In this document: one piece after another, positions 22,182 to 33,075 of the stretch
Layout: every line of letters begins with the position of its first letter
Numbering within the stretch: the stretch's first letter is position 1
Source of the DNA: Anaerovibrio sp. RM50
Lineage (GTDB): Bacteria > Bacillota > Negativicutes > Selenomonadales > Selenomonadaceae
Length of the DNA: 63,023 nucleotides
Reading direction: 5' to 3'
NCBI RefSeq assembly: GCF_000622005.1
Contig: NZ_JHWV01000015.1
Coordinates: 1-63,023, forward strand
Notes under the pieces: model-generated
Told to the model about the DNA's origin: nothing
Seen by the model: only the letters and a program-made list of their open reading frames with translations
Database searches by the model: none
Made by a program: the position numbers and the translations under genes

Positions 22182-22592
22182 TTAAGGCAGATACTTCATT
22201 ATTTCAGCAATTACGCCGTCTATATCTTTTTTTATATCCGACTCCCAGAACCGAAGCACCAGCCACCCCTTCTGAGTCAGCTGGTCGTTTACTTCTTTGT
22301 CCCGCTCCACGTTTCGGGCCAACTTCTTTTTCCAGAAGTCCTTGTTGGTGGCCACTTGTTCCCCCGGGTCCTTTTCATGACCACGGGCGTGCCAAAAATC
22401 ACCATCCACAAAGACAGCTATTTTATATTTTGTAATGGCAATATCAGGGGAGCCGGGAAGCTTCCGCCAGTTCTTGCGGTATCTGATGCCCCGATGCCAA
22501 AGAGCAAGGCGGAGCATCTGCTCTGCCCTGGTGTTTTTTGATTTTATACTGGCCATATTATGGCTGCGCTGCTGTTTGGAAAATGTGTCCAT
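22182..22592 (-). CDS. vsr: Vsr-type very short patch repair endonuclease
   Basis: A 136-aa protein: MASIKSKNTRAEQMLRLALW, GIRYRKNWRKLPGSPDIAIT, IAVFVDGDFWHARGHE (metal site) and NKDFWKKKLARNVERDKEVN. It matches Vsr, which nicks next to T:G mismatches formed by deamination of 5-methylcytosine. Last gene of the defence operon, it fits the cytosine methyltransferase at the operon's front. ATG 22592 has AAGG upstream; a GTG three bases earlier is less likely. Confidence 0.9.
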   Translation of the reverse strand: MDTFSKQQRSHNMASIKSKNTRAEQMLRLALWHRGIRYRKNWRKLPGSPDIAITKYKIAVFVDGDFWHARGHEKDPGEQVATNKDFWKKKLARNVERDKEVNDQLTQKGWLVLRFWESDIKKDIDGVIAEIMKYLP

Positions 22593-22694
22593 CACTCAAC
22601 CTTCTTTTATGACCTACAATATCCGTCATTCCCACACGACGATTTAAAGAAAAAGCTCTATGTTGTTCGTTGGTATATGGCAAAATAAACCAAC

Positions 22695-23396
22695 CTATGC
22701 TGTTGGATTCAGCCTATTATATATGTGCATTCGAACCAATTCTTTAAACAATTCCTCAATCTGCTTAGACTTAGCCACCGAGTTAACCAGAAAACCCATT
22801 TCAATATTTCCCGTTAAACCGTGATAAGAAAGATTGGCAGACGATACCAACACCTTTTTTGAATCAACAATCAGTATTTTTGCATGAGATGCTGCCATCT
22901 TGTCATCCTTATTCTTCTCATATTCATAAAACTGAAGATACTTACTCCGATATGCCAACATTCTATCGAGTGCAGCCTTATTTTTTTCAATATCATTCAC
23001 ATAAAATCTTACATACACTCCCTGCTGACTCTTAGAAATAATACTGTCCAGCATTCCAGTAAAGTAATCGGATACTGAGTACCCTGTCATAATTATACTT
23101 TTCCCTGCGTCTTTAATCAGCTGTTCGAAAACATCTTTTGTCTGCTTTATTTTTATGCTAAATTTTTTGGGTGCAGTAATAACTAAATCAATTGTTTCTT
23201 TCTGCTTCATGTTATACATTTCAAAGCAGAGTGACAATATGTCATTAATTTCCTCTTCTGAACAACTTGGAAAAAGCTTCCTTATCTCGTCTATTACATC
23301 ACACAAAACCAAATCTGTTCCCTGAAGTGCATATGCCTCAATTGATTGAACAATCTTCGATGCTAAATATTCAGCTTTTATACATGAATTCCACAT
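22695..23396 (-). CDS. drmC: PLD-family protein, DISARM DrmC-like
   Basis: A 233-aa protein with one phospholipase-D motif near the C-terminus: SHAKILIVDSKKVLVSSANL (H-x-K-x4-D, then S-x-N) and YHGLTGNIEMGFLV. Preceding text FEQLIKDAGKSIIMTGYSVS is the usual first strand. It overlaps drmB by 19 bases. In DISARM, DrmC is the PLD component and is dispensable in some hosts. Order A-B-C here matches the core module. About 100 bases with no gene follow before vsr. Confidence 0.82.
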   Translation of the reverse strand: MWNSCIKAEYLASKIVQSIEAYALQGTDLVLCDVIDEIRKLFPSCSEEEINDILSLCFEMYNMKQKETIDLVITAPKKFSIKIKQTKDVFEQLIKDAGKSIIMTGYSVSDYFTGMLDSIISKSQQGVYVRFYVNDIEKNKAALDRMLAYRSKYLQFYEYEKNKDDKMAASHAKILIVDSKKVLVSSANLSYHGLTGNIEMGFLVNSVAKSKQIEELFKELVRMHIYNRLNPTA

Positions 23397-25150
23397 AATA
23401 CACCTACAAGCTCCTTAAAGTACCCCATCTCTTCGTGTTCTGGTAATGGTATAACTAATACACGATCCAAAAGCCTATTTCCGTTTTCACAAGCAGTTTC
23501 TGATATCATAGTACATGAATGACACGCAGCTCCATTAATTCTGTCAGATGTTGGGTGCTTCATAAAGCACTCTGGATCCGTTGTACATGTGAGTCCATTC
23601 TCAAGGGCCCCTTTTAACAATGGGATTAACTTTTCCATTGAGCCCAGTTCAACCAGCCCCCCAAGAGAGCCTTCCTTGTCTGCAGCTCCAGTATAGATCA
23701 AAAGGCCACACATCTTATCACTGCTATAGATTCTTTCATGCAATGCGGACGAAGAATACCCTGACTGTATTGCCATCTCCTTGATGAGCATATGCGATAA
23801 TGTATGTAGAAGAACATATTTTCCATTTCTAGGTTTAAAGTTTTCCCATCCTTTGCCCTTACAATACTCTTCATAGCATGCTTTATATTTCTTTGAGCGT
23901 TCACTTACCTTGTCATTCTGAAGCCATTTAGTAACTGTATCACGATTAAACTCAATAAAAATTCCTTCTCCATTAATCTCAACTGCCGGCAACCACTTCT
24001 CAGTTCCCGCTGATTTAAGCTTGACAACATGTTTTTGATCATCTACATCTGGTTCTGGCATTTCCAATCGAGAATATCCCAATAGTACTCGAACCTCACG
24101 CAATCTATGTATTTTGATGACACGGGAGAAATATTTTTTTAAACTATCTTTTACTTCTACTTCTTCAGCTTTAAAGTACTTAACATCATGCTGAAACTCT
24201 ACTTGTTGGTGGTGTGTAATAGCATTATACTCCATCTCTTTAAGTTCAACATAATCTCTGATATTCTGTTCTAACCTCTTATATGCTTCATCAAATTCTT
24301 TACGAGTATATTTTCCCTCAAAGAATTTTTCATATCCCTTTAACAAACCATCATCTTTGCCTAATACATCTATTAAAAGTTCGATTTCTTTCCTATGTTC
24401 TGAAACCAAATCATTAATTGGATTGGTCCAAGGTGGTATCGAGATGGCCGTTCTTGTTACTGGAAAATAGACATTTGATGCGCCTCGCTGACTAGGTATT
24501 AACGCTTTTTTACAAACCTTCTTGGGAGAATTAGGCCTTTGAGGGTGATTACCTGAGCAATTACATCCATTAAAGTTTTCCTTTTGCATAGCTCCGCTCA
24601 TACGCCTTTTCTTACCACAGTCGCATTGAACCTCTAATTCCGCTAATGATGAAGTTGTTCCAAATGATTTTAGATACATATTTTTTTTGCAAGTTGTTAA
24701 ACCCTGATGAGTCCACCAACGCCACGGGAAATCATCCATATGTCCATCTTCGCAAATTGATATAAATCTAGCTGGATATGCTGAATAGCTACAATTTGGA
24801 CATGATGCAGTTCCTTGTCGTTTTTTATATTGCTCAACATACAACGGTTTCTTGAATTCATCTCTTATATCAAATATTCTCTTACATTTATCATTTGTAC
24901 ATACATGCACATAAGGAAATGAAACAACGGGAATATTTTCTCGCCCTTTTGTACTAGGCATATAAAAATGTCTTACCCCCATAAATGAAGCTAATCTAGC
25001 ATCTCTAATTTCTTGACCAATATTATTTGTATTCCAATATCCAATATCAAGAACAGTCAAAGAATCATGAACTGCATCCATGATTGAACCTGGTCCATAT
25101 GTTGTTATTAATTGATTAGGTCGGATTTCTCCAAGCTTTTTTTCAAACAC
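23378..25150 (-). CDS. drmB: DUF1998 protein, DISARM DrmB-like
   Basis: A 590-aa protein. The start (KLGEIRPNQLITTYGPGSIM) is typical of DrmB. Several Cys clusters follow (CTNDKCKRIF, CPNC, CEDGHMDDFPWRWWTH, CDCGKKRR). The DUF1998 end shows LLHTLSHMLIKEMAIQSGYS, GGLVELGSM, and a Cys4 set in CTTDPEC...ACHSCTMISETACENGN. DrmB forms a complex with the DrmA helicase. The GTG start at 25150 shares one base with the drmA stop (TAGTG), so translation is coupled. Confidence 0.88.
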   Translation of the reverse strand: MFEKKLGEIRPNQLITTYGPGSIMDAVHDSLTVLDIGYWNTNNIGQEIRDARLASFMGVRHFYMPSTKGRENIPVVSFPYVHVCTNDKCKRIFDIRDEFKKPLYVEQYKKRQGTASCPNCSYSAYPARFISICEDGHMDDFPWRWWTHQGLTTCKKNMYLKSFGTTSSLAELEVQCDCGKKRRMSGAMQKENFNGCNCSGNHPQRPNSPKKVCKKALIPSQRGASNVYFPVTRTAISIPPWTNPINDLVSEHRKEIELLIDVLGKDDGLLKGYEKFFEGKYTRKEFDEAYKRLEQNIRDYVELKEMEYNAITHHQQVEFQHDVKYFKAEEVEVKDSLKKYFSRVIKIHRLREVRVLLGYSRLEMPEPDVDDQKHVVKLKSAGTEKWLPAVEINGEGIFIEFNRDTVTKWLQNDKVSERSKKYKACYEEYCKGKGWENFKPRNGKYVLLHTLSHMLIKEMAIQSGYSSSALHERIYSSDKMCGLLIYTGAADKEGSLGGLVELGSMEKLIPLLKGALENGLTCTTDPECFMKHPTSDRINGAACHSCTMISETACENGNRLLDRVLVIPLPEHEEMGYFKELVGVLCGIHV

Positions 25151-28100
25151 TATGCCTGTCCTCCTTCCTCATATAGGTAAACTGCAGATGATTGTTCCAC
25201 ATCACGCATTGAATTCAATGTTGGCTTTTCTTTGTCAGATGATACTTGTCCGTAGTAACTAAGTAATCTTTTATTATTTTCAGTATTCGCCACAAAATAA
25301 TATAAATTACGCTTTTTAGCAAACTCCTTCCAAGTACTTATAAATGCATTCATATCTTCTTCAGCCGCAACATATGCTGATGGAGCCACAACAGCAACAC
25401 GATTAAGTATTTTCTGCTTTACCTCATTTAACGCTTCATCTGAAATTACAAGAATATTTGATGCTCCCTTGTTACCTGCCATTGCTTCATTTTGAAGCCT
25501 TAACAAGGCTACAACTAATGCATGCAATACTCTATCTCTTGCTCTAGCAGCAAATGGTGTCGCTGTTGTTCCTTCTACATAGCGGTACATTTGGGAATGA
25601 AAACCAACAAAATTCTCATAATTTGACAAATCTCGCGGTCGATATGGGTTATAAACAGTGAATATTATTCCTGGGTATTTTCTTCCGACACGGCTAGTTG
25701 CCTGAATATACTCAGAGTTTTGTTTTGGCTGTCCAACTACAGCCATTAATCCTAGACGGTCAACATCCATACCAACAGCAATCATATTAGTTGCTGTAAC
25801 CACATCATAACAATTCTGTCTCTCTTTTCCAGGTATAAACGGTTCTGCAAGCTTTTCCAATATCTCTGCAATCTGATAAGATGGTATTCTTGATGTAATT
25901 TCTTTCTTACCATCAAATCCTAAATATCGCTGCCTTGCATTTTTATATTTCTTTTTTAAGACCTTCAGGCGGCTGCTAATATCGTCGTCAAGAAGTCTAA
26001 CCGCACCACCAAGTTCTCGAATAGAATTGAAATATCCTACCAATGTGTAATATGGATCGACAAAATCTTGGTATTGAGGATCCTCGGAAAGTATAAATGC
26101 TTCTTGTAATAAAACAGAATAAAGACGAATTAATGTAGTCTTAACAGATTGTCCGCTAGCACACACACCGACATACTGTCTAAAAGGTTTTTCACCCTTG
26201 TTCAACATATCTTTAATGTCAGCCTCGCTTAATTCATCAAGATTTTTGCTTATCAATGGAACCTCTCGAATAAAATATGAATCACGAGTGTCAAAGCCCT
26301 TTGGTGGAAATTGAGCATAATCTCCTCGGGCATAAAGGCACTTGATTTGCTCTCCTGCATTTTTGATTGTTGCTGTGGAAACCACATATTTAGGGCGAAT
26401 CTTCACACCATTCCTTTCTATACAGCACATATCTTCTACAACAGTCTCGTAACCACCATAGATTGTTCCTAACGGTCCAGAAATAAGATGTAACTCATCT
26501 TGAATAATCAACTCAGGTGGATAAAAAGGTTTGCACCCTTCTATTACACATGCCTCTAATTCATTAGCAGCATCCTTATTGTGTCTTTTCCCCAGTAACT
26601 CTTTATCATATCCAATTGCTTGATATCCATGTCTAGGGCAACGTCTATCTGTTCTACCAAATAGCAAACCAACCTGCTCAGACCATGGAAGTCGCGCAAA
26701 CTTATCTACAGTAGAAATAATTACAGTAGGGCACTGTGCATATATCTCTTCATCCACAAGATAAACTGGAATTGATTTTTTTGAATACTTACAATATTCA
26801 TTACCGCAAGTAATCATAACTGAATGGGATTTTGGTTTTATATCATAATTATCCCGTTTAATTACACGCCCGCAATAAGGACAACGAATAATCTGCTTAG
26901 TGACTTTACGAATAAACTCTTTTCTTGAATATTCATCTTTCTCATATTCTTCAAACCTATTTGGTGTTACACCTCCACCAACCCAGAAGCCAATTGAAAT
27001 AGGTGTTTTTCCAAATTCCGTAGCTCCTTTTTTTTCACTACGCTCGCGTAAATCTTCCATGGCTACAATAAGCTTAAGAAGTCTATCTCTTTGCTGAGTT
27101 GTAAGTAAACGAAGAGTATATCTAAGAAAAACGGTTACACCACCATCCTTCTCATATACTACTTCATCACTTGCCGTTAACCTGCGATATGCTACAGTAA
27201 ACGCAATAAGGCCTAAATATGCCTCTGTTTTGCCACCACCTGTTGGGAAATATAACAAGTCTACTATTCTACGATCATCGCACTCAGTATCCATTAATCC
27301 CTTGAGATTTAATAATATAAATGCTATTTGGAAAGGCCTCCACTCACTATGATCTTGCTTTAAACCTTTTTCAGGAATATCCTTCATATAATCACGAAGG
27401 CTACAAGAAATACCACGTCCACAATCCTTAGAATATGCTGTTATACTTCTCTGAAGGTACATAGCTTGATTCATAAAAGTAAAAGCTTTAAAAGCCCTTT
27501 CATCTTGCTCGATTAAATCTATACCATCATTCATTCTACGAAGTGCTTCTTCACATTTTTGAATAATATTATTTCCAGTGTTTACAAATGCATCACTCAA
27601 CATTTCTGGATTTTCTTTTAGTTCGTTCTTAATCCAATCGCCATATAAAGCTGTCAGAAGTCGTAAGTTTGCAATGCTTACTTCTTTTTTCTTAGGCGTT
27701 CCCAGTTGCAGCATAGAAAAAGCATTATCTGGTACATCCGATACTTGAGAACTTACACTAGGTATCTCATGATCAGGAATAAAAGACGACTTTATCAAAT
27801 AAGCAAATTGCTCTTCTTCCTTTTTCTCCCAAATGGCAGCACAACCACGGCCCCTACCATATACTGGCCGACCTTTGTAGTAATATTCATCTTCAAGTTC
27901 TTTTTTTCTACAAATGTACTCGGGTATAAATATCCCCTTTTTACTTGGAGATGAAACTTGAAGCTCTACTTGAAACATTACATGTTCATATTCCTTTTCT
28001 CCGCTTCCCTTATCGTTATTATGTAGATATACTGATACCATTTTATAGCCATTATCCAGGGGCATCTGTATAACATAAATAGAAACATTTGTATTGGTTT

Positions 28101-28632
28101 TTAGTAATAATTTCTTTGTACGTCCAATAGCATTCATGTCAAGATGTAAATTTTCAACTTGTTGCTCCCGAACATATACTTGTCGCTTCTTTTTTTTCTG
28201 ATTTGCCTCGGCTTCTTCTGAAGATTCCTCTATAACTTCCACCTCCGAAAATTTATCTGATGAATATGTTCCCCAATAAACATCAACATCTAAATCGCTT
28301 GTCTCAGCAGCAATATAAAATGATATACCAATAGCGGATGGCTTTTTAAAACCACCCTTTGATGTTTCCTCAGGTTCTTCATCTTCCAAAACTACTGACT
28401 CTGTCGCATTCCCATCGGCATCTAGTCTACCTTCCGTAAACTCGATATCATTATAGTTTTCATCCTCTGTAATTGTTGAGTCAGCAGGGTAAAGCATCCC
28501 TGTTATGTAACTACTAGTTGGAAGCTCAGTAAGTGCTTCATTTTCTGACGTTGGACCTATTAAATCCATTCGTACAGCATCAAGCATCTTCTTTCTTACT
28601 TGTGCATATAAATAATCACTGCGCTCAGCCAT
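25150..28632 (-). CDS. drmA: Superfamily 2 helicase, DISARM DrmA-like
   Basis: A 1160-aa protein. N-terminal VRMDLIGPTSENEALTELPT and YITGMLYPAD fit DrmA. Helicase motifs: LLYFPTGGGKTEAYLGLIAF (Walker A), LIIQDELHLISGPLGT (DExH-like), YVVSTATIKNAG, then NMIAVGMDVDRLGLMAVVGQ and YIQATSRVGRKYPGIIF (motifs V and VI). A four-Cys insert (CPYCGRVIK ... CGNEYCKYS) may bind zinc. Acidic low-complexity lies near residues 140-170. In DISARM, DrmAB senses and translocates on DNA to exclude phage genomes. Gap to the upstream gene is 17 bases. Confidence 0.88.
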   Translation of the reverse strand: MAERSDYLYAQVRKKMLDAVRMDLIGPTSENEALTELPTSSYITGMLYPADSTITEDENYNDIEFTEGRLDADGNATESVVLEDEEPEETSKGGFKKPSAIGISFYIAAETSDLDVDVYWGTYSSDKFSEVEVIEESSEEAEANQKKKKRQVYVREQQVENLHLDMNAIGRTKKLLLKTNTNVSIYVIQMPLDNGYKMVSVYLHNNDKGSGEKEYEHVMFQVELQVSSPSKKGIFIPEYICRKKELEDEYYYKGRPVYGRGRGCAAIWEKKEEEQFAYLIKSSFIPDHEIPSVSSQVSDVPDNAFSMLQLGTPKKKEVSIANLRLLTALYGDWIKNELKENPEMLSDAFVNTGNNIIQKCEEALRRMNDGIDLIEQDERAFKAFTFMNQAMYLQRSITAYSKDCGRGISCSLRDYMKDIPEKGLKQDHSEWRPFQIAFILLNLKGLMDTECDDRRIVDLLYFPTGGGKTEAYLGLIAFTVAYRRLTASDEVVYEKDGGVTVFLRYTLRLLTTQQRDRLLKLIVAMEDLRERSEKKGATEFGKTPISIGFWVGGGVTPNRFEEYEKDEYSRKEFIRKVTKQIIRCPYCGRVIKRDNYDIKPKSHSVMITCGNEYCKYSKKSIPVYLVDEEIYAQCPTVIISTVDKFARLPWSEQVGLLFGRTDRRCPRHGYQAIGYDKELLGKRHNKDAANELEACVIEGCKPFYPPELIIQDELHLISGPLGTIYGGYETVVEDMCCIERNGVKIRPKYVVSTATIKNAGEQIKCLYARGDYAQFPPKGFDTRDSYFIREVPLISKNLDELSEADIKDMLNKGEKPFRQYVGVCASGQSVKTTLIRLYSVLLQEAFILSEDPQYQDFVDPYYTLVGYFNSIRELGGAVRLLDDDISSRLKVLKKKYKNARQRYLGFDGKKEITSRIPSYQIAEILEKLAEPFIPGKERQNCYDVVTATNMIAVGMDVDRLGLMAVVGQPKQNSEYIQATSRVGRKYPGIIFTVYNPYRPRDLSNYENFVGFHSQMYRYVEGTTATPFAARARDRVLHALVVALLRLQNEAMAGNKGASNILVISDEALNEVKQKILNRVAVVAPSAYVAAEEDMNAFISTWKEFAKKRNLYYFVANTENNKRLLSYYGQVSSDKEKPTLNSMRDVEQSSAVYLYEEGGQA

Positions 28633-28649
28633 TGTACCCTCCTAAATAA

Positions 28650-31361
28650 TTATTCGTCTATATTTTTTACCTCCGCGGCTAGACCAACAACATATCTTAA
28701 AGTATTTCCCACTTTTATATCATCTCCAGGTACAAGACGATATTTCCACTCTTTTTTATCTGCGTCAACTTCCGAAGCACATTCACACCATTTAACACCT
28801 GCACGAGCTTTTTCTTGAACCTCGTCGTTATTAACTTGATTCGCTGCCTTTACTTCAATCATATATTTGCAGTCTTTAGTCTCAACCAAGAAATCCGGAT
28901 TATACTGCCTACCAGCTTTATAAAACAATCCAAGCTGATTAATTGGTGGCTTAATAAATCGAACAACATCATCGTCCTCTTCTAAGATAACAGATAATCT
29001 ACGTTCATCATCACTATCAAACGCATTCTCTGCATAATATGACTTTTTGTATCCAGTGAATAAATAATTTTTTATATTCTTCTTGTCAGCAATTTCTTTC
29101 TTATAATCTAACTTGCTCGCACCATTCTTAAGCTTAGTTTTTGCAAATGAGCCAAATACAATCAAGTCTTTCTGAACATTGTATACAAACGCAACATGTT
29201 CTTCTTTCGATGCATATATCTGTTTTCTTAAATCTTCTACAATGACTGTTGCATATCGTCTAACAATTTTTTTCTTTGCTTCTTCATCGCCCTCTATAAA
29301 TGATAAATATTGTTTTACTACATCAAGAATAAAATCCGCATCATCATAGCCCAACTCCGGTACTTCCTCCAATATAGAACAAGCCAAAGTATTAACTGGA
29401 TCTGCAACTATTAAAGAATCTGCATCAATTGTCTGAAGTAGCCTGTTATTAACCGCATCATAGCGTTCAATTTTAGAAGCAGCGACATCAAAATCCTGAA
29501 TACTTCTTTTAACTTTGAATGGTTTAAAATCGACTATTGAGCTATAGCTTATACTTATCTTTGGTACAGAAATAGCTACTTTTTTCAACTCATTCAGCTT
29601 TTTTAAAAATAACTCCTTTAAATACATCTCAGGTGCACTTGTATTTTTCTTTTCACGCGGCTCAATAATTACACGATTATCAGCTTGCTCTGCTGATGAA
29701 TCCTGAGATAAACTATTTGCACGTTCATCCTGATTATTATTATCAACTGTTGAATCAGGTGACATATCATCGAATAATGTTATCTGTCCGCTATCTTCTT
29801 TATCTTTCTTTTTGGGCAAAACCTTTTTTATATATGCTTTCTGATACTCATCATACAGCTTATTAACATCGTCATCTGTGTTGATGTTTTGAAAGGATTT
29901 CACATTTGAATTTTTCAATGCCTCATCAAATAACGATAATTGCCCCTCTTGAACAACAGGTTCTACTTTTACAGCCTCTGTTTCTGGAATATCATCATCA
30001 TCAAGATTTCTTTGCCTAAAGATTGGATTATCCTTAATATCATCAATTATTTCTCTGTAATGATCATGGGCGACAATATCAAGAGTATCTATCTCTTCTA
30101 CACCCGTTATTTCACCAAATGGCAAACGCAACCCACGCCCAATAGTTTGCAATGCCAAAATATCACTCTTCGCTGCATTCAAAGGAATAATTGTAAATAA
30201 GTTATTTACATCCCATCCCTCTTTAAGCTTATAAACATGCAGGACTATTTCTATCGGATTGGTGTTTTGTTCAATAGTAAGAAGCTTCTGTACATTTTCT
30301 TCAGTCTCCTCGCCTCTTGTGCTTGAATCAATTTCTATAACTTTTCCAACATATCGACCACCAAAAAACTCATCGGAATCAATCTTGTCTTTTATCGTTT
30401 TAGCATGTGCAGTATCTTTACATGCAACTAAGACAATAGGCTTTACTTGTTCCAGCCCATTGTCTACGCAATATTTATATACAATTGTTTTACGTCTTTC
30501 ATGAAGCTTAATACCATCTTTAAGCTTCATTTCTTCAATATCCTCCTCAGAATACCCCGCAGTATTCGTCCGCCCCATAACAACTGGAATCTTAAGGAAC
30601 TTACCTGCTCCCTGCTCCAAACCATATCTAAAGATAATGTTTTTATTAGCCAGTTTAGGAGTTGCTGTAAACTCCAAGCCTAATACTGGATTTAAATAAT
30701 TAATTGCTGTCTTTGACGCAGGCGCATAATATCTATGAGCCTCATCCATACAGAAAACCAAATCATCAAAAGACCGCAATACATCAGCAAATGATCCACC
30801 AAGATTCTCGTTAAATTTGTGAAATTTAAATTCTAAATCTCCACGAGTAAAAATCTTGGAAATGTTAAAAATAAAAATCTGAATTTCAGACGTCTTTTCT
30901 ATTTGCAACTCACTCTGGATGTATCTAACTGGATAGGAAAGATAGTTCTCACCATCATATACTTTAGGTCTGCCCATCTCGGCCTCCAGCCCCTTAAACA
31001 TATACTTCGGATGTCCAGGTACTGTTTCACGGCGCATTTTGTCATAAATAGTATTACCAGGTACAAGAATAAAAAAATGCTTATATCCCTTTGTCTTATA
31101 AAGGTAATAAATACATGCTCCCATCAATCTAGTTTTTCCAATACCGGTTGTCATGTCAAAACAAAATGACGGAAAGTCAAATTCTTTGTCAACTGATATC
31201 TTATGCGGTTCTTGACAATTTTCTGCGGCAATATTTTCTGCATCGACTTTTGATGTTGTCTTATATTCAAGCTTTGAGCTTATATCATCAAAACATTTTA
31301 ATGCCTTATATTGAGGTTCTCGCAGGCTCATAGCCCACTTTATCTTTTCTACGGAGCTCAT
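28650..31361 (-). CDS. res: Type III restriction endonuclease-like Res subunit
   Basis: A 903-aa protein. Helicase motifs: SFCFDMTTGIGKTRLMGACI (Walker A), VFCMDEAHRYYAPAS (DEAH), GLEFTATPKL (III), VYKLKEGWDVNNLFTIIPLN (V) and LALQTIGRGLRLPF (VI). The C-terminal YNPDFLVETKDCKYMIEVKA supplies PD...ExK, a PD-(D/E)XK nuclease site. Layout matches type III Res subunits, which cut after meeting on unmodified DNA. The start overlaps the mod stop (TAATG). Between, an acidic linker with Asp/Glu/Gln repeats (about 480-560). Its presence in a DISARM operon is unusual. Confidence 0.88.
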   Translation of the reverse strand: MSSVEKIKWAMSLREPQYKALKCFDDISSKLEYKTTSKVDAENIAAENCQEPHKISVDKEFDFPSFCFDMTTGIGKTRLMGACIYYLYKTKGYKHFFILVPGNTIYDKMRRETVPGHPKYMFKGLEAEMGRPKVYDGENYLSYPVRYIQSELQIEKTSEIQIFIFNISKIFTRGDLEFKFHKFNENLGGSFADVLRSFDDLVFCMDEAHRYYAPASKTAINYLNPVLGLEFTATPKLANKNIIFRYGLEQGAGKFLKIPVVMGRTNTAGYSEEDIEEMKLKDGIKLHERRKTIVYKYCVDNGLEQVKPIVLVACKDTAHAKTIKDKIDSDEFFGGRYVGKVIEIDSSTRGEETEENVQKLLTIEQNTNPIEIVLHVYKLKEGWDVNNLFTIIPLNAAKSDILALQTIGRGLRLPFGEITGVEEIDTLDIVAHDHYREIIDDIKDNPIFRQRNLDDDDIPETEAVKVEPVVQEGQLSLFDEALKNSNVKSFQNINTDDDVNKLYDEYQKAYIKKVLPKKKDKEDSGQITLFDDMSPDSTVDNNNQDERANSLSQDSSAEQADNRVIIEPREKKNTSAPEMYLKELFLKKLNELKKVAISVPKISISYSSIVDFKPFKVKRSIQDFDVAASKIERYDAVNNRLLQTIDADSLIVADPVNTLACSILEEVPELGYDDADFILDVVKQYLSFIEGDEEAKKKIVRRYATVIVEDLRKQIYASKEEHVAFVYNVQKDLIVFGSFAKTKLKNGASKLDYKKEIADKKNIKNYLFTGYKKSYYAENAFDSDDERRLSVILEEDDDVVRFIKPPINQLGLFYKAGRQYNPDFLVETKDCKYMIEVKAANQVNNDEVQEKARAGVKWCECASEVDADKKEWKYRLVPGDDIKVGNTLRYVVGLAAEVKNIDE

Positions 31362-33064
31362 TATTCCTGCACCTCACTTTCGTATTCAAAACTACACTTA
31401 TCCAGCAAGTCTTTAGGAATTTTTTTCACCTCAACGTTCTCCGGCAAAATCATATTGGCTTGATGCTTTTTACAATATACCAATAAGCTTTGATTTTCAC
31501 CTAAGTTTTTCATAACCGACATTACATACTTTGTATTTACAAATCCTTCTGTGATATGAATAAATCTATTCTCAGAAGAATAGCCTTGAATTTCCCCACA
31601 TATGGAATATTTAAAGCCCTCTATCTTGCAAATTGCTTCACATACCATGTCCCATGTATAGTTCGAATTTATCATATATACTGGCAATTTTTTATTTCTT
31701 ACTAGTAATGGCTCTGCCAGCTCATAAAACTTATAGCCCCCGCCACCATTCCAATTAACTTCTTTTGAAATTCCTCCCTGTTCACCATCAATAACATTGT
31801 CCAAGCGTTGCTTACAATGTGAATACACTTGTTCCCCCATTTCAATTCCTATCCACTTTCTTCCAATTTTATGAGCAGTGGCAGCAGTTGTTCCCGAACC
31901 CAAAAAACTGTCCAACACATACTCACCCTCGGAAGTTGTCATCTCAATTATTTGCTTTAATAGTTTTTCTGGTTTTTTTCCTTTTGGAAATGTTACATCA
32001 CCTTCTTTTGTAAGATTTTTCATCCATGCATTCATATCCCAATAGGTTCCCTGTAAATCCTTTTTATATAGTTTACCCTCTATTATTTCAGAAGTATCTT
32101 TTAACCAAACAAATAAATTACAAACATCACCCTTATAAAACTGCTCATATACAGTCCCTCTATTTTTCCCAGTTCTTGGAATGTACTCTATTGACAAATA
32201 TTCATCAGAAATATCATTTTCTTTTCTAAAATCAATAATTCGCGTCCTAATCGAAGTTTGTGCATTTGTTGTTCTAAAAACATTTATTCCATATCTTTTG
32301 TATGCTTCCTGAGATGTAATATTATCCCTGTTTGCAATTTGATTTACGGACATAGTTTCTAGGCCTACTCTTCTATATATCTTTATTTCATTTCCATCTC
32401 CATCAACAGTAGAGCCAATATATTCTTTCTCTCCTGGATTAACCAAAACACTTGTATACTTCCAGCTTCTGCCTTCGTCAATATATTGCTGTATTAATTC
32501 TGATATCTCCGTGTACTTATACGGTCCATTAAATAATGGTAGTAAAGCATAATTCTTAGCATAAACAAGAATATATTCACAATTTTTTTTTAATCTTTTA
32601 TCTTCTCCTCCGCCTGAAGCGCCTGCAACATTCTTCATATTGACTGAAATCATATTAACGAAATTTGTTCTTCCAAAGACTTCATCGCACAATACTTTTA
32701 AATAAGCCTGTTCTTCATCGTCAATCTGTATCCATATTGATCCATCATCTGATAATAAATTTCTGAGCAATTCTAAGCGTTTTTTCATGATGCTAAGCCA
32801 TATAGAATGCTCTAAATTGTCGTCATAGAGCTCAACTGCCGCTTTAGTATTGTATGGTGGATCTATATATATACACTTTATCATTCCAGTATAATCTAAT
32901 TCTAATGCCTTCAATGCGAGCAGGTTATCGCCGTGTATAAGCATATTTTCCGTATTTTGTTCCCCGTAGGACTTCTCAACATTTTCAATAAGAATGCGTG
33001 GTTCAAGTTTTTCCTCTTTATACTTTCCTACCCAAGTAAGTTCAAGTTTCCCCCGTTTTTCCAT
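31361..33064 (-). CDS. mod: DNA adenine methyltransferase, type III Mod-like
   Basis: A 567-aa protein. YIDPPYNTKAAVELYDDNLE (DPPY, motif IV) comes before VLDSFLGSGTTAATAHKIGR (motif I, FxGxG). This order marks the beta class of N6-adenine methyltransferases that includes Mod subunits. The target-recognition part lies between them. The gene overlaps res by one base and follows the SNF2 gene by 11 bases. It may play the DrmMI role of class 1 DISARM, or form a separate type III pair with res. Confidence 0.87.
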   Translation of the reverse strand: MEKRGKLELTWVGKYKEEKLEPRILIENVEKSYGEQNTENMLIHGDNLLALKALELDYTGMIKCIYIDPPYNTKAAVELYDDNLEHSIWLSIMKKRLELLRNLLSDDGSIWIQIDDEEQAYLKVLCDEVFGRTNFVNMISVNMKNVAGASGGGEDKRLKKNCEYILVYAKNYALLPLFNGPYKYTEISELIQQYIDEGRSWKYTSVLVNPGEKEYIGSTVDGDGNEIKIYRRVGLETMSVNQIANRDNITSQEAYKRYGINVFRTTNAQTSIRTRIIDFRKENDISDEYLSIEYIPRTGKNRGTVYEQFYKGDVCNLFVWLKDTSEIIEGKLYKKDLQGTYWDMNAWMKNLTKEGDVTFPKGKKPEKLLKQIIEMTTSEGEYVLDSFLGSGTTAATAHKIGRKWIGIEMGEQVYSHCKQRLDNVIDGEQGGISKEVNWNGGGGYKFYELAEPLLVRNKKLPVYMINSNYTWDMVCEAICKIEGFKYSICGEIQGYSSENRFIHITEGFVNTKYVMSVMKNLGENQSLLVYCKKHQANMILPENVEVKKIPKDLLDKCSFEYESEVQE

Positions 33065-33075
33065 ATATACATCTC